Positions 1-11,700 are shown, numbered from the stretch's first letter. The stretch is 64,000 nt of DNA from Volutella citrinella (GCA_034401135.1 JAWZSP010000004.1:1984001-2048000), one strand, 5' to 3'. The notes: a model not told the origin generated them from the sequence alone. Translations and numbers: made by a program.

Positions 1-83
1 ACGAGCCTCGGCCTTTGCTTCTCTTCTCATTCCTTTGAAAGCGCCGTGAATTCTGCACGGTAGATTCTCCAACGCCTTGCTCA

Positions 84-2385
84 ATGGCCTCGCATAAAGG
101 TGCCACGATGTCAACGCCGAAGAAACTAGTGAAGTATGGAAAGCCATCGCGCAACCGACACCATTATGAACTACCCACGAAAAGAGCTACCGAAACTCTT
201 CCATCGCATCCCAGGCCCGCGGAGGCAGTAGCGAACACCCTGCCCCAAAGTCGAGCCCGAGAACCCGACCACAACATCGCCCAGAAAACGGATGATCACT
301 CAAAAGCGAACGGAGATAGCTCCTCGGACCAGCCCTCGCTGCACAATGCGTCCGACAGTAGCAAGAAACGCAAAAGAGCCCAAAGACCGAAGCCCATATC
401 GGATATCGCGGGAGAAACCTACCGGCCCACTCAAGCGTTCGCAACAGTGAATAGCAAAGGCGGGGACATGGTGTTATCCCACCGCGAGATCAGCAGTGAG
501 CGGCCGAAAAAGGATTTCCAGACGGCAGATACATCAAAAACGAGCGGGGAGGGCGCAAAGCTGAGCACTCCCATCAAAAGAACCAAGCCAAATAATCCAA
601 CACCGACAGTACCGTCGACCGCACGTCGACCCCGTCTAATTGACACTCTTGCGGCACAGAGATCGGACAGTCCCGAATCCGATTCGGGCTCAGAAACACG
701 GTCTCCAACACCCACCGAATGGGACTCGTCCCTGAGCGTGACTCCGTCGATACAACAGCAACAGGCTGACAATAGGCCAAAAACACGTCCAGGAGTGGTT
801 CTGCCCGGAAAGAGGGTCAAGTACACCTATGGCACGACCCGAACTATTCTCGCCAATTCACAGGACCTAAACAAAACCGGGCCAACAGCGGTTGAGGACG
901 AAATAGATGATCTTCTCTCAGCACCCTCACAGCTTTCAAACCCCGACCCCTTCTCGGTCAGCGACGATGAAGCAGATGAAGGCGGCGAGGCACGGCCCGC
1001 CATAAAAAGCGTGCATGAGCTACGACGAGCAGGAGCACATAATCGTTTCTCGGACGAAATGGAGGATCTCATAACAAGAATCAGTTCCAACGGAAGCGTA
1101 TCATCCTCGATGCGGAGGAATGCATTACTAGAATTGGCGCAGAAACTACAACGCAAAGATTTCAGAAGCCAATTCCGAGACCACGCGGCGAGGGACAAAG
1201 TGGGCAAAGGCATTGGTCAAGAAGAAGACCTTATCAATGGCTTCTCCTTTACTTGTGCCCTGATCACATTTCTCGACTTCAGCCCAACGCCCCATCTCCT
1301 GCATCAGTTGATTGAAGACGGCCTGGGAAACCTTCTACGCAAGCTTCTACCAGTGCGCGAGGATATTGATGTCATCGCATCTATGAGTGTCCCCAAATTG
1401 TCGAAAAACACCAGGGCATCACTGAGCGACGTCCGAAGGATGCTAGGCCGAATGGATGTATGGCAAGGCCGCGACAAACAAATCATCTCGCCGCGGGTTG
1501 TTTCGTTACAGTTACTTGATGTTCTGAGCCACGGTATCGATCCTGGCGATTCAGCGCCACTCATCAGGGGATTAGAGAGTGAGCTTGTCTCGGTGATGAA
1601 TGATTGCACGAACATCGACTTCAGCCGCGACGTGGGTTTTGCGCTAGTTATTTCTATTCTTGAAGCACAGTCGGGTCTGGCCAACAGCGGTGAGGGAGAC
1701 ATGTTCTGGGTTTCCAAGCATGCCACCGAGGTGGCTCGGTTTCTCGGAAATAGCCTCCTGCAGTGGCCTGAGAAGCCGGGCGAGATCGAGGTAACTCTGC
1801 TCAAACTGGCAATCAACACGTCAAATACAGCGTCGGGCGCTGCGGCTTTCGACAGTTCCGCGATCCTGGTCAATTTGTCAAGCCAAGTGTCCTCTGCACT
1901 GCGCTTGGCTCAGAGGGATGTTGCCAATGGCGAGGTCGACTCAGAATCATACAATGGACTTCTACTGATACTTGGGGTAATGATAAACATCGTGGAGCAT
2001 TGCCCGTCCGCCAGAGAAAATGTCAGCAAAGATTCTCTGGAGGAACTGTGGTCATTGCATTCAGACCATCGCACGGCCAGCGAAGAGGTGAGATCCTTTG
2101 ATCCGTCTACTTGGTCGACGTATGCTAACTACGGTACAATAGGCCGATTCGGTCGAGAAGTCGCAGCTGAGCGTAGCTTTTGGATACCTGGCCGTGTTGC
2201 TTGGCTATCTGTTCCTGACAGGGCCGGGAAAGCCCCTACCATGGCAGCAGAGCAGTCGCGAAAAGATTCTCAATCTCATCGCATCGATCCAAGAGTTTAT
2301 CCGCATGTACAAGTCAGTTGACAGCAAGGTGCATGAACTAGAGGGCTTGGTAGTCGACCTGCAGCAACGATCGCGGAAATGTTAG
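84..2385 (+). CDS. WAPL-like cohesin release factor (Wpl1/Rad61 family)
   Basis: Two exons (84-2087 and 2143-2385) joined by a 55 bp phase-0 intron (gtgaga...caatag, with gctaact branch) give 748 residues. The N-terminus carries the fungal YGKPSRNRHHYELP-type motif followed by about 300 low-complexity, charged residues. The alpha-helical WAPL domain fills roughly residues 320-740 and ends with the conserved KSQLSVAFGYLAVLLGYLF segment supplied by exon 2. WAPL proteins act with Pds5 to open the cohesin ring and release it from chromatin in the nucleus. A second in-frame ATG at 108 (MSTPKK) is an alternative start. The long ORF that runs through the intron would replace the conserved C-terminus with an unrelated tail, so the spliced model is preferred. 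The gene sits at the window edge with only 83 bp of leader visible. Confidence 0.85.
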
Positions 2386-2514
2386 AAGCTCGCAAAGATA
2401 GTTGACAATTTGCATTATGTGGCAGAAGGCATCATTGCTTGCCACAGCTCCCTTGACCCCATCGTATTTGCGAATGCCATCCTTATCCGCTACTGGTACT
2501 ACGAGCGTAAGTAA
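2386..2514 (+). other. unassigned coding-like stretch immediately behind WAPL
   Basis: In the same frame as WAPL, directly after its TAG, 42 codons stay open to a TAA at 2512. They translate to a strikingly protein-like sequence that includes KIVDNLHYVAEGIIACHSS and FANAILIRYWYYERK. A textbook donor, GTAAGT, lies at 2507-2512. I do not recognise the family. It could be a C-terminal extension of WAPL, which would need a 36-nt intron at 2350-2385 that is very short for fungi. It could also be an exon of a separate small gene, or a remnant of a lost gene. No start codon or convincing next exon could be tied to it. Confidence 0.35.
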
Positions 2515-3075
2515 TCCCAGCGGGAAGGGAGGCCGATTGAAGCTTCAGCTCCGGAACATTTTGTGCTCGCCGGCGGGCCAGTTCTCTCTCGCTCTTATGG
2601 GTTGTGGGAGGCCGGGCTTCCAGACCTAGTGACAGCTCACTGCCAGGCCAGCAGCTCCCTTCCACTGCATCACACATCCCTCGCCAATGGTGCATAAGGG
2701 GGTGGGAGGAAAGAACGAAGGCGGCCGTCGCAGCGAGAGATATCGGGCAGTGGTGTTACTAACAAATGGGACCTTTTCCGAGGGAGAATAGTAGTCACTA
2801 ATATGGGGCTGCGGGACAGGCACCAGAAGAACGACTGACGTAGTAGAACATGGATGGAGTTTGGTAGGGGTAGTGGGGGGGGGCGCGCTGTGGTGGGGGC
2901 GGCGAATGAGTACGCTGCATGACCTACAACTCCGGGTCGGTCCTCTCTGACCGAAGCCAACTGCAGGCGCTGCAGTCTTGACGCCGACAGCACCGGACCA
3001 TCTCAAACCCTCGTTTCCCTTCCTCCTCCCCTCCCTTTTCCTCTCGTGTGACTGGAAGCCCACACATCGCCCGCA
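2515..3075 (+). other. intergenic, 5' region of the Rheb gene
   Basis: No supported gene. The stretch holds a G-rich patch (about 2868-2910) and a pyrimidine-rich block (about 3010-3055) just before the Rheb start, which is typical of a fungal promoter and leader. Open frames on both strands here look like noise. Confidence 0.6.
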
Positions 3076-3864
3076 ATGCCGTCGCCTAAGCAGAGAAAGG
3101 TCGCCATTGTTGGCAGCCGGTCTGTTGGTTTGTTCCCCTCCCTTCTGCCGCCCCCCCCGCCGCCGCCGACTCCGTTCGCAGACCCAAACGAGCTGCCGAG
3201 CTGCGCCTACGGTGACGGAATCACATGCGACCCCGTGCTGACGTCTGGGGTTTCTGTCTAGGCAAATCGTCTCTGGCCGTGCGTTTTGTAGATGGGCATT
3301 TCGTCGACAGTTACTACCCGACGATCGAGAACACATTCAGCAAGATGATTCGATACAAGGGGCAGGACTTCTCGACCGAGATCGTCGACACTGCGGGCCA
3401 GGACGAGTACAGCATTCTAAACTCGAAGCACTTTATCGGAATCCATGGCTACATGCTGGTGTATTCCGTGTCGTCGCTACCATCATTCGAGATGATCCAA
3501 GTCGTCCGCGAGAAGATCCTCAACCACCTGGTGAGTCAATAGATTCCGGACTGTTCCCATTTTGTGTAAGCATAGGGCAACCTGGCTAACTGGGGGGCCT
3601 GTCGCGTCGGCCATGGCCTAACAGGGCAGCGAGTCCGTCCCCATCGTCATCGTCGGTAACAAGAGCGATCTACGGCCTGAGCAGCGCCAGGTCAGCCCCG
3701 AGGAGGGCCAGAAGCTGTCAGAAAAGTTTCAGTGTGGTTGGACCGAGGCCAGCGCGCGATACAATGAGAACGTCGGAAAGGCCTTTGAACTGCTGATCGG
3801 GCAGATTGAGAAGTCGCAGAATCCTGGAGAAGCCCCGGAGAAGGGCAACTGCCTCCTCATGTGA
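3076..3864 (+). CDS. rhb1: Rheb family small GTPase (TORC1 activator)
   Basis: Three exons (3076-3127, 3262-3530, 3625-3864) encode 186 residues. The 134 bp first intron splits the P-loop codon. The P-loop reads GSRSVGKSS, with the arginine typical of Rheb rather than the glycine of Ras. It is followed by effector region YYPTIENTFSK, G3 DTAGQDEYS, G4 NKSD and the G5 region TEASA. The C-terminus is CLLM, a CaaX box expected to be farnesylated for membrane attachment. Rheb GTPases are controlled by TSC1/TSC2 and regulate TORC1 and amino-acid uptake. The exon phases close exactly and the length is that of the family. The first intron contains a run of C and GCC repeats (about 3148-3170). Confidence 0.93.
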
Positions 3865-4761
3865 TGCCATAGTCGCCCAACGTATCCCGACTTTTCGAAA
3901 GCGCCCGTCTGTATATCCAGCCGGAGAACCGGGCGCTCGAATGAGTCTGGTTGTGCCGTGTTCTGCGCGAGACTGCTTGGAGACAGCGCCCTCTTTCTTG
4001 GCACGAGGACGCCAGAGCTGTAACCTGTTTTTTCTGTTGGCTTTTGGTGTTGTTGGTAGTTTTGCCTTGTCTTGTGTATGCATGAGGTTTTTTTCCGAGT
4101 TATACAGGTTTCAATGGGCCACAAGAACGGTTTCGTATTTTATGATGCGTGTCACTCTAGCCAGCTACCCAAATCGCAAATTGCATCATCAACCCGATCT
4201 CGCTCCCCTGTGGTGGCCGTTGCGAGCTGCATCCCCCATATAGAGATATTGGGGTTTCGCACATAACGGGACATTGACCAAGGGCCGGCATCATCAGCCT
4301 CACCCTACACCTCCTTAAATCGCCGGCCCCTGCACATTTCCAGGTCCGAATCCCGTTTCTTCACCATACTGCTCGTCTAATCTATTTTACTGCTTTCGGT
4401 TTTGGTTTTTATCCTCACCTTTTTTTTTCGTGCAGCCGCTGGCTGGGAGAGTTCTGGGCCTGAGGTCTCCCAGTTGGCGTTTTTGTTTCGTGGCTTTCGG
4501 CTCAAGGTTGAAAGCACAGTCATCAACTGATGAAGCCCAACCGCACTTGGACAGACCAGGGTGAACACCTCACCGCCCCGTAGGCCAAAGAACGGATCCA
4601 GCCACCCCCAAAGGAGCATTTACGGAACACGCTGGGTTGCAAGGCACGCAAAGCAGCCGTGAAGAAGCCAGTCCTCGTAGAGTGGAGCATTGCGACACCA
4701 AGCCCGACCACACCTACACGTAGGCAACTCGGCGCAGCGACGGAGAGTAGAGGGACAAAAT
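3865..4761 (+). other. intergenic or unresolved 5' part of the C78 peptidase gene
   Basis: This contains the Rheb 3' UTR and the leader of the next gene. I looked for an upstream exon encoding the CPFCG-type zinc fingers seen in longer ZUP1 relatives and found none in any + frame. Possible acceptors (TAG ending at 4680, CAG near 4436) mean that an extra 5' exon cannot be ruled out. Confidence 0.5.
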
Positions 4762-6257
4762 ATGATACAGTCGTGGAGAAGTCTCCTCGGCGGCCATGGC
4801 CCTGCTTCCGGAACGAAACACGATTCTCGCCGCGTGCGGCACACGTCAAAGAGCCACCACGTGAAGGAATCAGCCTCCAACTCGTCCTCCGACCCAGGAA
4901 AGCCGCCGAAGAAGGATGCCGACGTCGCGGCAGTTACCCACCCACTCGGTGTACGTCAAAATCTCCTGGATTCGGGCGGCCATCGCTTGGAGGCTTCCAA
5001 TTGAATGAAGAGAACCCCAGGGCTGACTAGTTGAACGGATGCTAGAGGTCCGAGCTAGGACGATTTGCTCGAGAGAGCCAGATGCCCCCCTGGTTGATGG
5101 ACTTGCTCCAACGTGAAGGCCAGGTCATCGACACTGGTTAGCTTACCCACAATGCCGCTCTTGTGTCGCACCGTTTTGCTTACTTGGGCTGCAATAGATG
5201 CGATGTCGCGTCTTCACGAATTGCTCCTGAACAACCCGACTACAGAGAGTGCGCATCTCTGCCACAGTGCGGTGCAACACATATCCAAACTGCGGAAAGA
5301 AGGTATTTGCTCACCAAAGGACGACGACGCCACAAGAGAATGGATGCTCAATTCCACCACTAGGAGGCTTTTGCGGGTACAGGAACATTCAGATGCTTGT
5401 CTCCTTCATTACCAAGGCGTCATTCGATGGCGCTAATAAGTTCGAGTCTGATTTTCCTAGCATCCTTGAAATCCAAGACCTCATCGAAACTGCCTGGGAC
5501 AAAGGATTCAATGCCCGAGGACGAATCGAAACAGGAGGGATAAAGGGGACAAGGAAATACATAGGAACCCCCGAGGTATGTCTTGAGCCACGTACCGGTG
5601 CGTACTGTACTCCAACGCGGTGCTCATCATTGCTAGGCGCAAGCTCTCTTTTGCAGTCTGAACATTCCGTAAGTTACACCAAGGCTTGGCATGCACCGTA
5701 CAAAGAATCACTTGACTGACCCGGCAACGCCTGCAGCTGCTCGGTAAATGCATTCAAGAGCAAAGGAGACAAACGGGCAAGTACACTGTTGCTGGAGTCG
5801 ACGGAGAGATACTTCAACGACAAGGTGGGAGGTGATTGTGCGGGTTCAAAGGTCACTCTGACCAACCTACCCCCAATCTACTTCCAACGCGCAGGTAAGC
5901 ACGGCAGAGCTGGCCGTGGAAATACTGGTGACTGAATTGGCGCTACAGGGCACTCCATGACCATAGTGGGCATAGAAAAGCGTACAGATGGACAAGTCAA
6001 CCTTCTCGTATTCGATCCCGACGGCCGAAACTCCAGCAGGATTGGTGATAAATTGTTCCGCCTAGGCCCACCCACGGCCGAGGATGAAATCAAATCCTAT
6101 CGCCGGGGCGTACGATACCTCAATAGGTATGGGGAGTTTGAAGTCCTCTGGTATGACCGCCTCCCCCGTCGTTGCGTTTCCCGGGATTCAACTAACCACC
6201 TCGGTCTGCACGTCTAGTCTCACTACTAGCACTCCCCAGACTGATCCGACGCCGTGA
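4762..6257 (+). CDS. C78 family cysteine peptidase (ZUP1/Mug105-like deubiquitinase)
   Basis: Eight exons (4762-4950, 5046-5136, 5198-5302, 5364-5575, 5637-5668, 5737-5894, 5949-6150, 6218-6257) close in phase to 342 residues. The catalytic core is visible: Cys132 in GGFCGYRNIQM, His264 in GHSMTIVG and Asp285 in LLVFDPDG, in the Cys-His-Asp order of the family. In fungi without UFM1 these enzymes are ZUP1-type deubiquitinases selective for K63-linked chains; S. pombe Mug105 is the stand-alone version. No zinc finger or MIU segment is visible, so this looks like the short form, but the N-terminus is uncertain: ATG 4762 is the first in frame and an upstream exon may exist. The last intron (6151-6217) is inferred from its branch point; without it the protein ends at 6217. 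The gene converges on ITPase with about 24 bp between stop codons. Confidence 0.8.
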
Positions 6258-6281
6258 ATCGACAGACAGACCTGGGCATCT

Positions 6282-7147
6282 TTACATATTTCCGTCTTCC
6301 TTGAACCAAGCCTGGAGAAGAGCCAGAGCTCGGCTACGGTGTGAGATCTTGTTCTTCTCAGCCTTTTCCATTTCGGCAAACCTGCGCACAATGTCAGCGT
6401 TTCGACATACACCGCCATTTAATTAGCATTGGTGTATTACGTTGTTCCTTCATACTCAAAGACCGGATCCCATCCTACGTCGGAGCTGCTTAGCGGTTGT
6501 ACAACTATAATAATGCATCGAGTCCGTTCTTACCGAAATCTGTGGGGCCTCGAGGAGGCACAATTTTCCCCTACAACCGGATTGTTAGTCCATCCTTGCT
6601 ACTGCCCAAGAGCATGGCCATGTATCTATCATACCGGACAGCGCCCCTGGAACACAATGGGCTCATGGCCAGGGCCGGGGGAATAGCCAAAGGTGCAGAC
6701 TGCCTCTGCCGATTTGTCGGGGTAAGCAGCGAGCAGATTATTCAGGCCTTGATGCCCAATAGACGTCAGGAACCATTTGCTACGAGGACACGGCGTATTA
6801 GTATTTTGGGAATGCCCTGCTGATCAATGCGACCTACATGTAGGGGCCGGGGAGGCCGTCAAGAGCGTTGAAACACAGGGCAGTGTCTTCAACTAGGACC
6901 GGGCCGTTTACCTGGACGGAGAGTTAGGTCGGCTTGCGATTGGGCTAATGAACAAAAAAGAGGCCTGGGCCCGCGTTACAATTTCAGCTGCCCGGCGGCA
7001 TTTGGACTTGGTGACCTCTTCGATTGTGCCCTGGACCTCCTCCAGGTCTATAGCCTGGCTGTTCACCACGATGCTGGGCTTAAGGATCGCCTTGACTTCC
7101 CGGAGCTTGTTGGCGTTGCCGGTGATGAAGTTGACAGTTGGGGCCAT
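6282..7147 (-). CDS. HAM1: inosine triphosphate pyrophosphatase (ITPase, HAM1)
   Basis: Six exons on the minus strand (7147-6980, 6911-6838, 6779-6635, 6570-6534, 6474-6441, 6381-6282) encode 185 residues, the usual ITPase length. The start carries the nucleotide-binding motif [12 protein letters not shown] (residues 7-18). Later come [20 protein letters not shown], then KWFL, the [11 protein letters not shown] motif and the C-terminal SHRSRAL motif. The enzyme hydrolyses ITP, dITP and XTP to the monophosphates in the cytosol, keeping deaminated purines out of nucleic acids. Every exon phase closes, with introns of 58-68 bp. It runs in the same direction as the upstream FAP7 gene, whose stop lies 289 bp away. 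Confidence 0.92.
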
Positions 7148-7347
7148 TTCTGGTCTTGGTGTATCAGTAGCAGACGACGAGTCGGATGCCTGGGAAACAA
7201 GCTAGCCCTTGAGAGAATCCTTCGTGGTAAGAGTGGTCGAGTGGTGCAGCTCTTTCCATTTCGATGCTTGTATGTCCGTAAAAAGTGGTTGGCCTATGCA
7301 TCTAACCAGAGAAATCACACAAGGCGGGGGCCACAGCACACAGCAGC

Positions 7348-7364
7348 GGGGGGGGGGGGGGGGG
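7348..7364. repeat. G17 homopolymer
   Basis: An uninterrupted run of 17 G lies between the FAP7 stop and the ITPase start. On the transcribed (minus) strand it is a C17 run in the FAP7 3' UTR or the ITPase promoter. Such runs are prone to length variation and sequencing error. Confidence 0.9.
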
Positions 7365-7435
7365 ACGATGAGAATGACCAGTTTCTTGCAGTTCAATTCA
7401 CCATGCGCGCCGGCTTTTAGGGTTCCAAATCCACT

Positions 7436-8150
7436 CTATGCATTGTCAATCTTCCATTGCCTCGTCCAGGCCTCAATTCGATCCACGTTGGACTCCATCT
7501 CGTCGGATGAGTTGCTGGTGAGCTCAATGACAATCTCCTCATCGAATGCGTCGTGGGCCTCCTGTAGTAGCACCTCCATGATTTCGGAATCGAGATTCTC
7601 TTGCAGTTTAGACTCGGGATAGTTTCTGAGAGACGCCGTCAGTCACCGTCGCCAGGAGCACCACTGGGGTGTGCGGGCCTACCTCGCCTTCAACCGGTCG
7701 TACAGCATGGTCGAGTCAACGCGAAGCACGACAACGAGGTCGATCCAGCTACGCGGGAACAAGTCGCAGGCATGCCAGTCAATGATGCAGCCTCCCACCT
7801 GGATTTCATCTTCGATGGCGTCTAGCAACTGCCTGCGGCGTTAGCAACCCCGGATCCCCGCCAAAATGAATGAATGGCCGCCCGTCCCCCGTCGCCGCCT
7901 CAATCACCAATAGACAGCCGACGACAGGCCAGACAAACAAACAACCAAGCCGCTCCTCGCTCACCTTGTCTTCGTCCACAATCCAGCTGTGATATTCGTC
8001 GCTCCACCCCTCATGGCATTCCTTGTCCTTCACAACCTGGTTCACTGACACATGCCGCAAGCCCGTCCTCTCCGCGAGGCTCTCGCAGTGGGTTGTTTTC
8101 CCAACGCCGGGCGTGCCTGTCACGATGATGTTTGGCAGTTTTCGTGTCAT
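7436..8150 (-). CDS. FAP7: adenylate kinase-like ribosome assembly ATPase FAP7 (AK6/hCINAP)
   Basis: Three exons (8150-7965, 7828-7683, 7625-7436) encode 173 residues. The Walker A loop GTPGVGKTT is at residues 12-20. The family-specific HVSVNQVVKD and DEYHSWIVDEDK segments follow, then GGCIIDWHACDLFP and a short lid with NYPESKLQENLDSEI. FAP7 binds Rps14 and drives the last steps of 18S rRNA processing and pre-40S maturation; it also has broad NMP kinase activity. ATG 8150 (MTRKLPN) gives the canonical N-terminus; an in-frame ATG at 8174 would add eight residues. Intron 1 (136 bp) is longer than the local norm. A CCAAT box lies about 107 bp upstream. Confidence 0.93.
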
Positions 8151-8765
8151 GGCTGGCTTCAAATGGCAGCGCAAGGGAAAACAAGCTGCAGAGATTTACT
8201 GCGAAAAGCAACAACTCTCTTTTTGTAGTATGTGACTGACTTCCTCCCTACCAGTGATTGGCTCTGGTGGTGCCGCCTACACAAATTTCGAACCTGTGCG
8301 CCATGGCCAATCCGTGAATTGCATATATCGAGGCTCCTGCTCCACGCTATCATCAACTTCGGGCTCGCAACCCACAAATGTTTTTGTTGTTGGCTTCGGG
8401 CTGATGATACTGCGAAAAGAGGACCTGTAAGTAATTAGATGGCCAGCGCAGACCTCGAATGAGTCAACCATTTCCCCGGCTTTTCACTTTGGTCAACGCT
8501 CCGTCGTCATGGTCGGATCGTGGGCGACGTGATTCATTCATATGCACTTCGAGTCCCGACGAGGACCTCAGTTCAGGCCAATCAATCCTCTGCATCATAC
8601 ATGGCGCCGTCGAAACTGCGCAGAATTACCGACATGGTTGGGTTGGTACAGGTACTCGTTCGCTTCATGGCCTTGCGACAACTGTTAATGATTACCCGCA
8701 AGCCGCTCTCATCCATCCCAACTTTATACAATTGACATAATATGGTCGTCCCGGCTTCGTCCCGT
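8151..8765 (-). other. intergenic between myosin V end and FAP7 start
   Basis: This holds the FAP7 promoter and the myosin V 3' UTR. Apart from the CCAAT box at 8257-8261 I see no gene. A TTCGAA core at about 8287 resembles a tRNA T-loop, but no stems or acceptor can be folded around it. Confidence 0.6.
8257..8261 (-). promoter_or_regulatory. CCAAT box of the FAP7 promoter
   Basis: The minus strand reads AGCCAATCACT, close to the RRCCAATCARR consensus of the fungal CCAAT-binding (HAP) complex, about 107 bp upstream of the FAP7 ATG. Motif match only. Confidence 0.5.
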
Positions 8766-11700
8766 CTACTCTTCTAGCTCCGCCTCGTCAACCTCAGCCA
8801 GTCCATCCCGGTCATCGAAGTCATCACCGTCGGTGTAGTCCAGCTTCTCCTGCTGTGCGATGGCTTGCGCAGAGACGATTTCTGCGAGTCTCTTCAGTCG
8901 CGGTGTTTGAAGCCCTGTTTGATGGTGAGTTAGTCCTAGGCCTTCATTGAAATAGTGGTGGCGGTGGTCCTTGTCTATACTTACACGAGGGTGTGTACGT
9001 CTCGAGAGCAGTGATGACTCTTGGCTCGGCGATTTCGTAAGGACCACTGTCATCCATGTCTACAGCCTGCAGCAGAAGGACATCGCTCTTCTCAGTCACT
9101 CTCGAGGCCACAGCCTTCATGATCTCGCCATTGATCGGCTGCTCGTAATCAGCAACAAGGTACTGGTTCAGCAACTTCTGGATTTGATTCGGGGAAAGCC
9201 TAGACCCATGTGGTTAGTCTACGGGACGCTCAATTTCACGCAGAGATGGGTGGTGGTGTTTGCTTACATCCAGCAAATGTCCTGGATGATCTCGATGTCG
9301 TTCAGAGTAGCCTTCTTGAGCTGGAGGAGCTTGGTAGCTTGCTAAAAACAGGGACTCGCCATTAGCCATATTCATCTGTGAAATACCACAAAAAGGTGCT
9401 CACCATGAGGTGCTCCAGCTGAAGCGTGCCTTCAGGCATGTCGTGGCTCTTACACCATTCCTCAATGCGCGTGATATTGTAGTTGATTTGAAGGCCACGC
9501 TTCCAGGACAGGAAGTTTCGTCGCATCAGCAGATCGTTGAAGGCCGTCACGCCCACCAGGCGCAGCAGTTCTGTGATCGTCTGCGTGATAATGGAGTCTT
9601 CCAGATAGTACGCCTTCATGGCCCGGAAGACACTGTTCAGCAAGCTCAACAGGTTGTCCATGCTGTAGGCTGGCGTTGAGTTGGACTGCAGGAGCTTGCC
9701 CAGGAAACGGCTGCTTTCGTTGGTGACGAAGCCAGGGAGCGATTGGGACTCGATAATGGCTGGAATGATCATCTTGTGCAGCTTCTTTTTCAGCACCTTC
9801 ATCCAGGTATGGTAGATGTTGAACTCCAAGCTCTCGAGGTCGTGCTTCACAATCTCCAGGAGACGGTCGTATTCGTAGTTGTCCGACTTCTGGGCCTCAT
9901 ACCAATCCTCAGCCAGGAAGACAAAGGATAGCATCTCGTGGACGTTGGACAGCCAGAACGCCCCTGGGTTGATGGCCTCGTCTCCATCGTGCTGCATCAC
10001 CTCCTGCTGGATCGATTGCATGATGTTGGCGAGGAAGCGCTCCGACTCCTTGACGAAGCCGTTGTTCCACATCTCAGACGTGACCAAGTTGATCAAGTAT
10101 GATGGGAACAGAACCTCCTTGTCGGACGGAGGGGGCGTTGTGTTGGGAGACGGGATCTTGAGGTTTCGGATGAGACCCATTGTTACTTCCTCATTGAGGC
10201 CATCCTCATCGGCGAGCAGGCCCTCAAGCTCCATCTCGATGCTGTCAACGCCAGGGACAAAGGCATTACCAGAGAGGTTCTGGCGATGTGCCGTGCCAGT
10301 GACAGCCATGGACACCGGCCGGGGATTGTACGCCGCACTGAAGCGGTCCAGCTCGCGGGGTTCGGCCCCGGCGCTTCGGCGCTTGGGCTTCTTGGAGGAC
10401 ACAAGGTTGATGAGGCCGGTGGCAGCGGGTGCTGCCGCAGCCGCTCCATTGGTAAGTTCTCCATTGACCGGGGCGTTTCGTCTTGCCATCTCCAGAGCGT
10501 CGCGGAGGGCCTCGAGTTCTTGACGGAGGCTCACATTGTCCTTCTCGTTTTGGGTGCTGGTCCTCCTTGCCGTCTCCAGTTCCGTGTTGGTTGTGCGCAG
10601 TGACTCCCTGAGTTCCCTTTCCTCCTCTTGCATTCGCTTGATGTTGGATGTCGACTCGTCGAATGCCTGTTGAAGCTTCTTCATCTCGTCCTCCATAGCT
10701 TGGAGTCTGGCAACGGCAATACCGGCTTGGTTAGCCTCGGTTTGCAGCTCCTTGGTTCTCGCCTCCAAGGCATTGTGGCGGTTCTTCCACGACTTGATCT
10801 GGCCTTCGTAGTTTTCAACCTGGGAGGCCAGGTTCTTGTTCTTCTCCTTCATAGATCCCAGTGACTGCGTGAGCTCAACCACCTTGTTTTCGAGCTTGTA
10901 GGAAATCTGCTTCAAGTCGCGAGCTTCCTCGCGTGTCTTCTTGTATTCTCGGCGAGCGAGCTTACCACGCCAAAGGCTTTGAATCAAAGTAACCTTCTTG
11001 CGGTATTGCCTCCAGGAACGAAGCTGGCGCCTCGACCTCCATGCTCTCTGGATCGTGAGCGCAGCATTTCCAAGGCGTGTCTCCATAATCTGCTTTCTTC
11101 GGAGGTAGCCTTTGGCCGCTGACTCGAACAAGACCATGTTGTTCCTGATCTGGAGGAAGTTCTTGCGCTGCTTGTGGCCGCGCCAGACTCGCTGGATCGT
11201 GGTGGCTGCTCTGATCGTCCGAAGTTCCTGGGCTTGCTTTCTAGCCTTCCATGCCCTGATGGCCGACTGTGTTCGTATCACAGACTCGCGGGCCTCCAGG
11301 TAGCGGCGCCTGTAATACTTGGCCTTCAGGTTCTTTTGGATCATGATGGCACACTCATTGAGGCGGCTCGTGCGAAGGTTCTCCAAGAACGCGAGCATAC
11401 CGGCACGGAAGAAGATCTTGGTGAGACCCAGCTGGTACTTGTCAAGACCCTTTTCGGTGCTGGTGCCCAGCGCCTTCTTCAAAATAGCATCCGCCATGCT
11501 TCGGATCTCCGAGGTCCACTGGCTAGAGCGGACAAGCATGTAGTAGCGGAGCGCAAATTCTTCGTATGTCCAGCGGGTTGGGTATCCAGCACAGCTAATG
11601 CGAACAGTCTCAAGGACACCACAGGCACGAAGTTGGCTAAGAACCATAGGGCCCTCGAACTGCCACGCTTCCTTTGCCTCGTTAGGCTTAATGCATCGGA

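Noticed and set aside
2626..3336. 236-codon minus-strand frame across the Rheb 5' end
   Set aside because: It is antisense to Rheb exon 1 and its intron, is low-complexity Arg/Pro-rich, and ends in promoter sequence. It is a shadow of GC-rich DNA.
8262..8330. tRNA-like TTCGAA core on the minus strand
   Set aside because: The T-stem would need two wobble pairs and lacks the conserved closing G-C pair. No anticodon arm or acceptor stem can be drawn.
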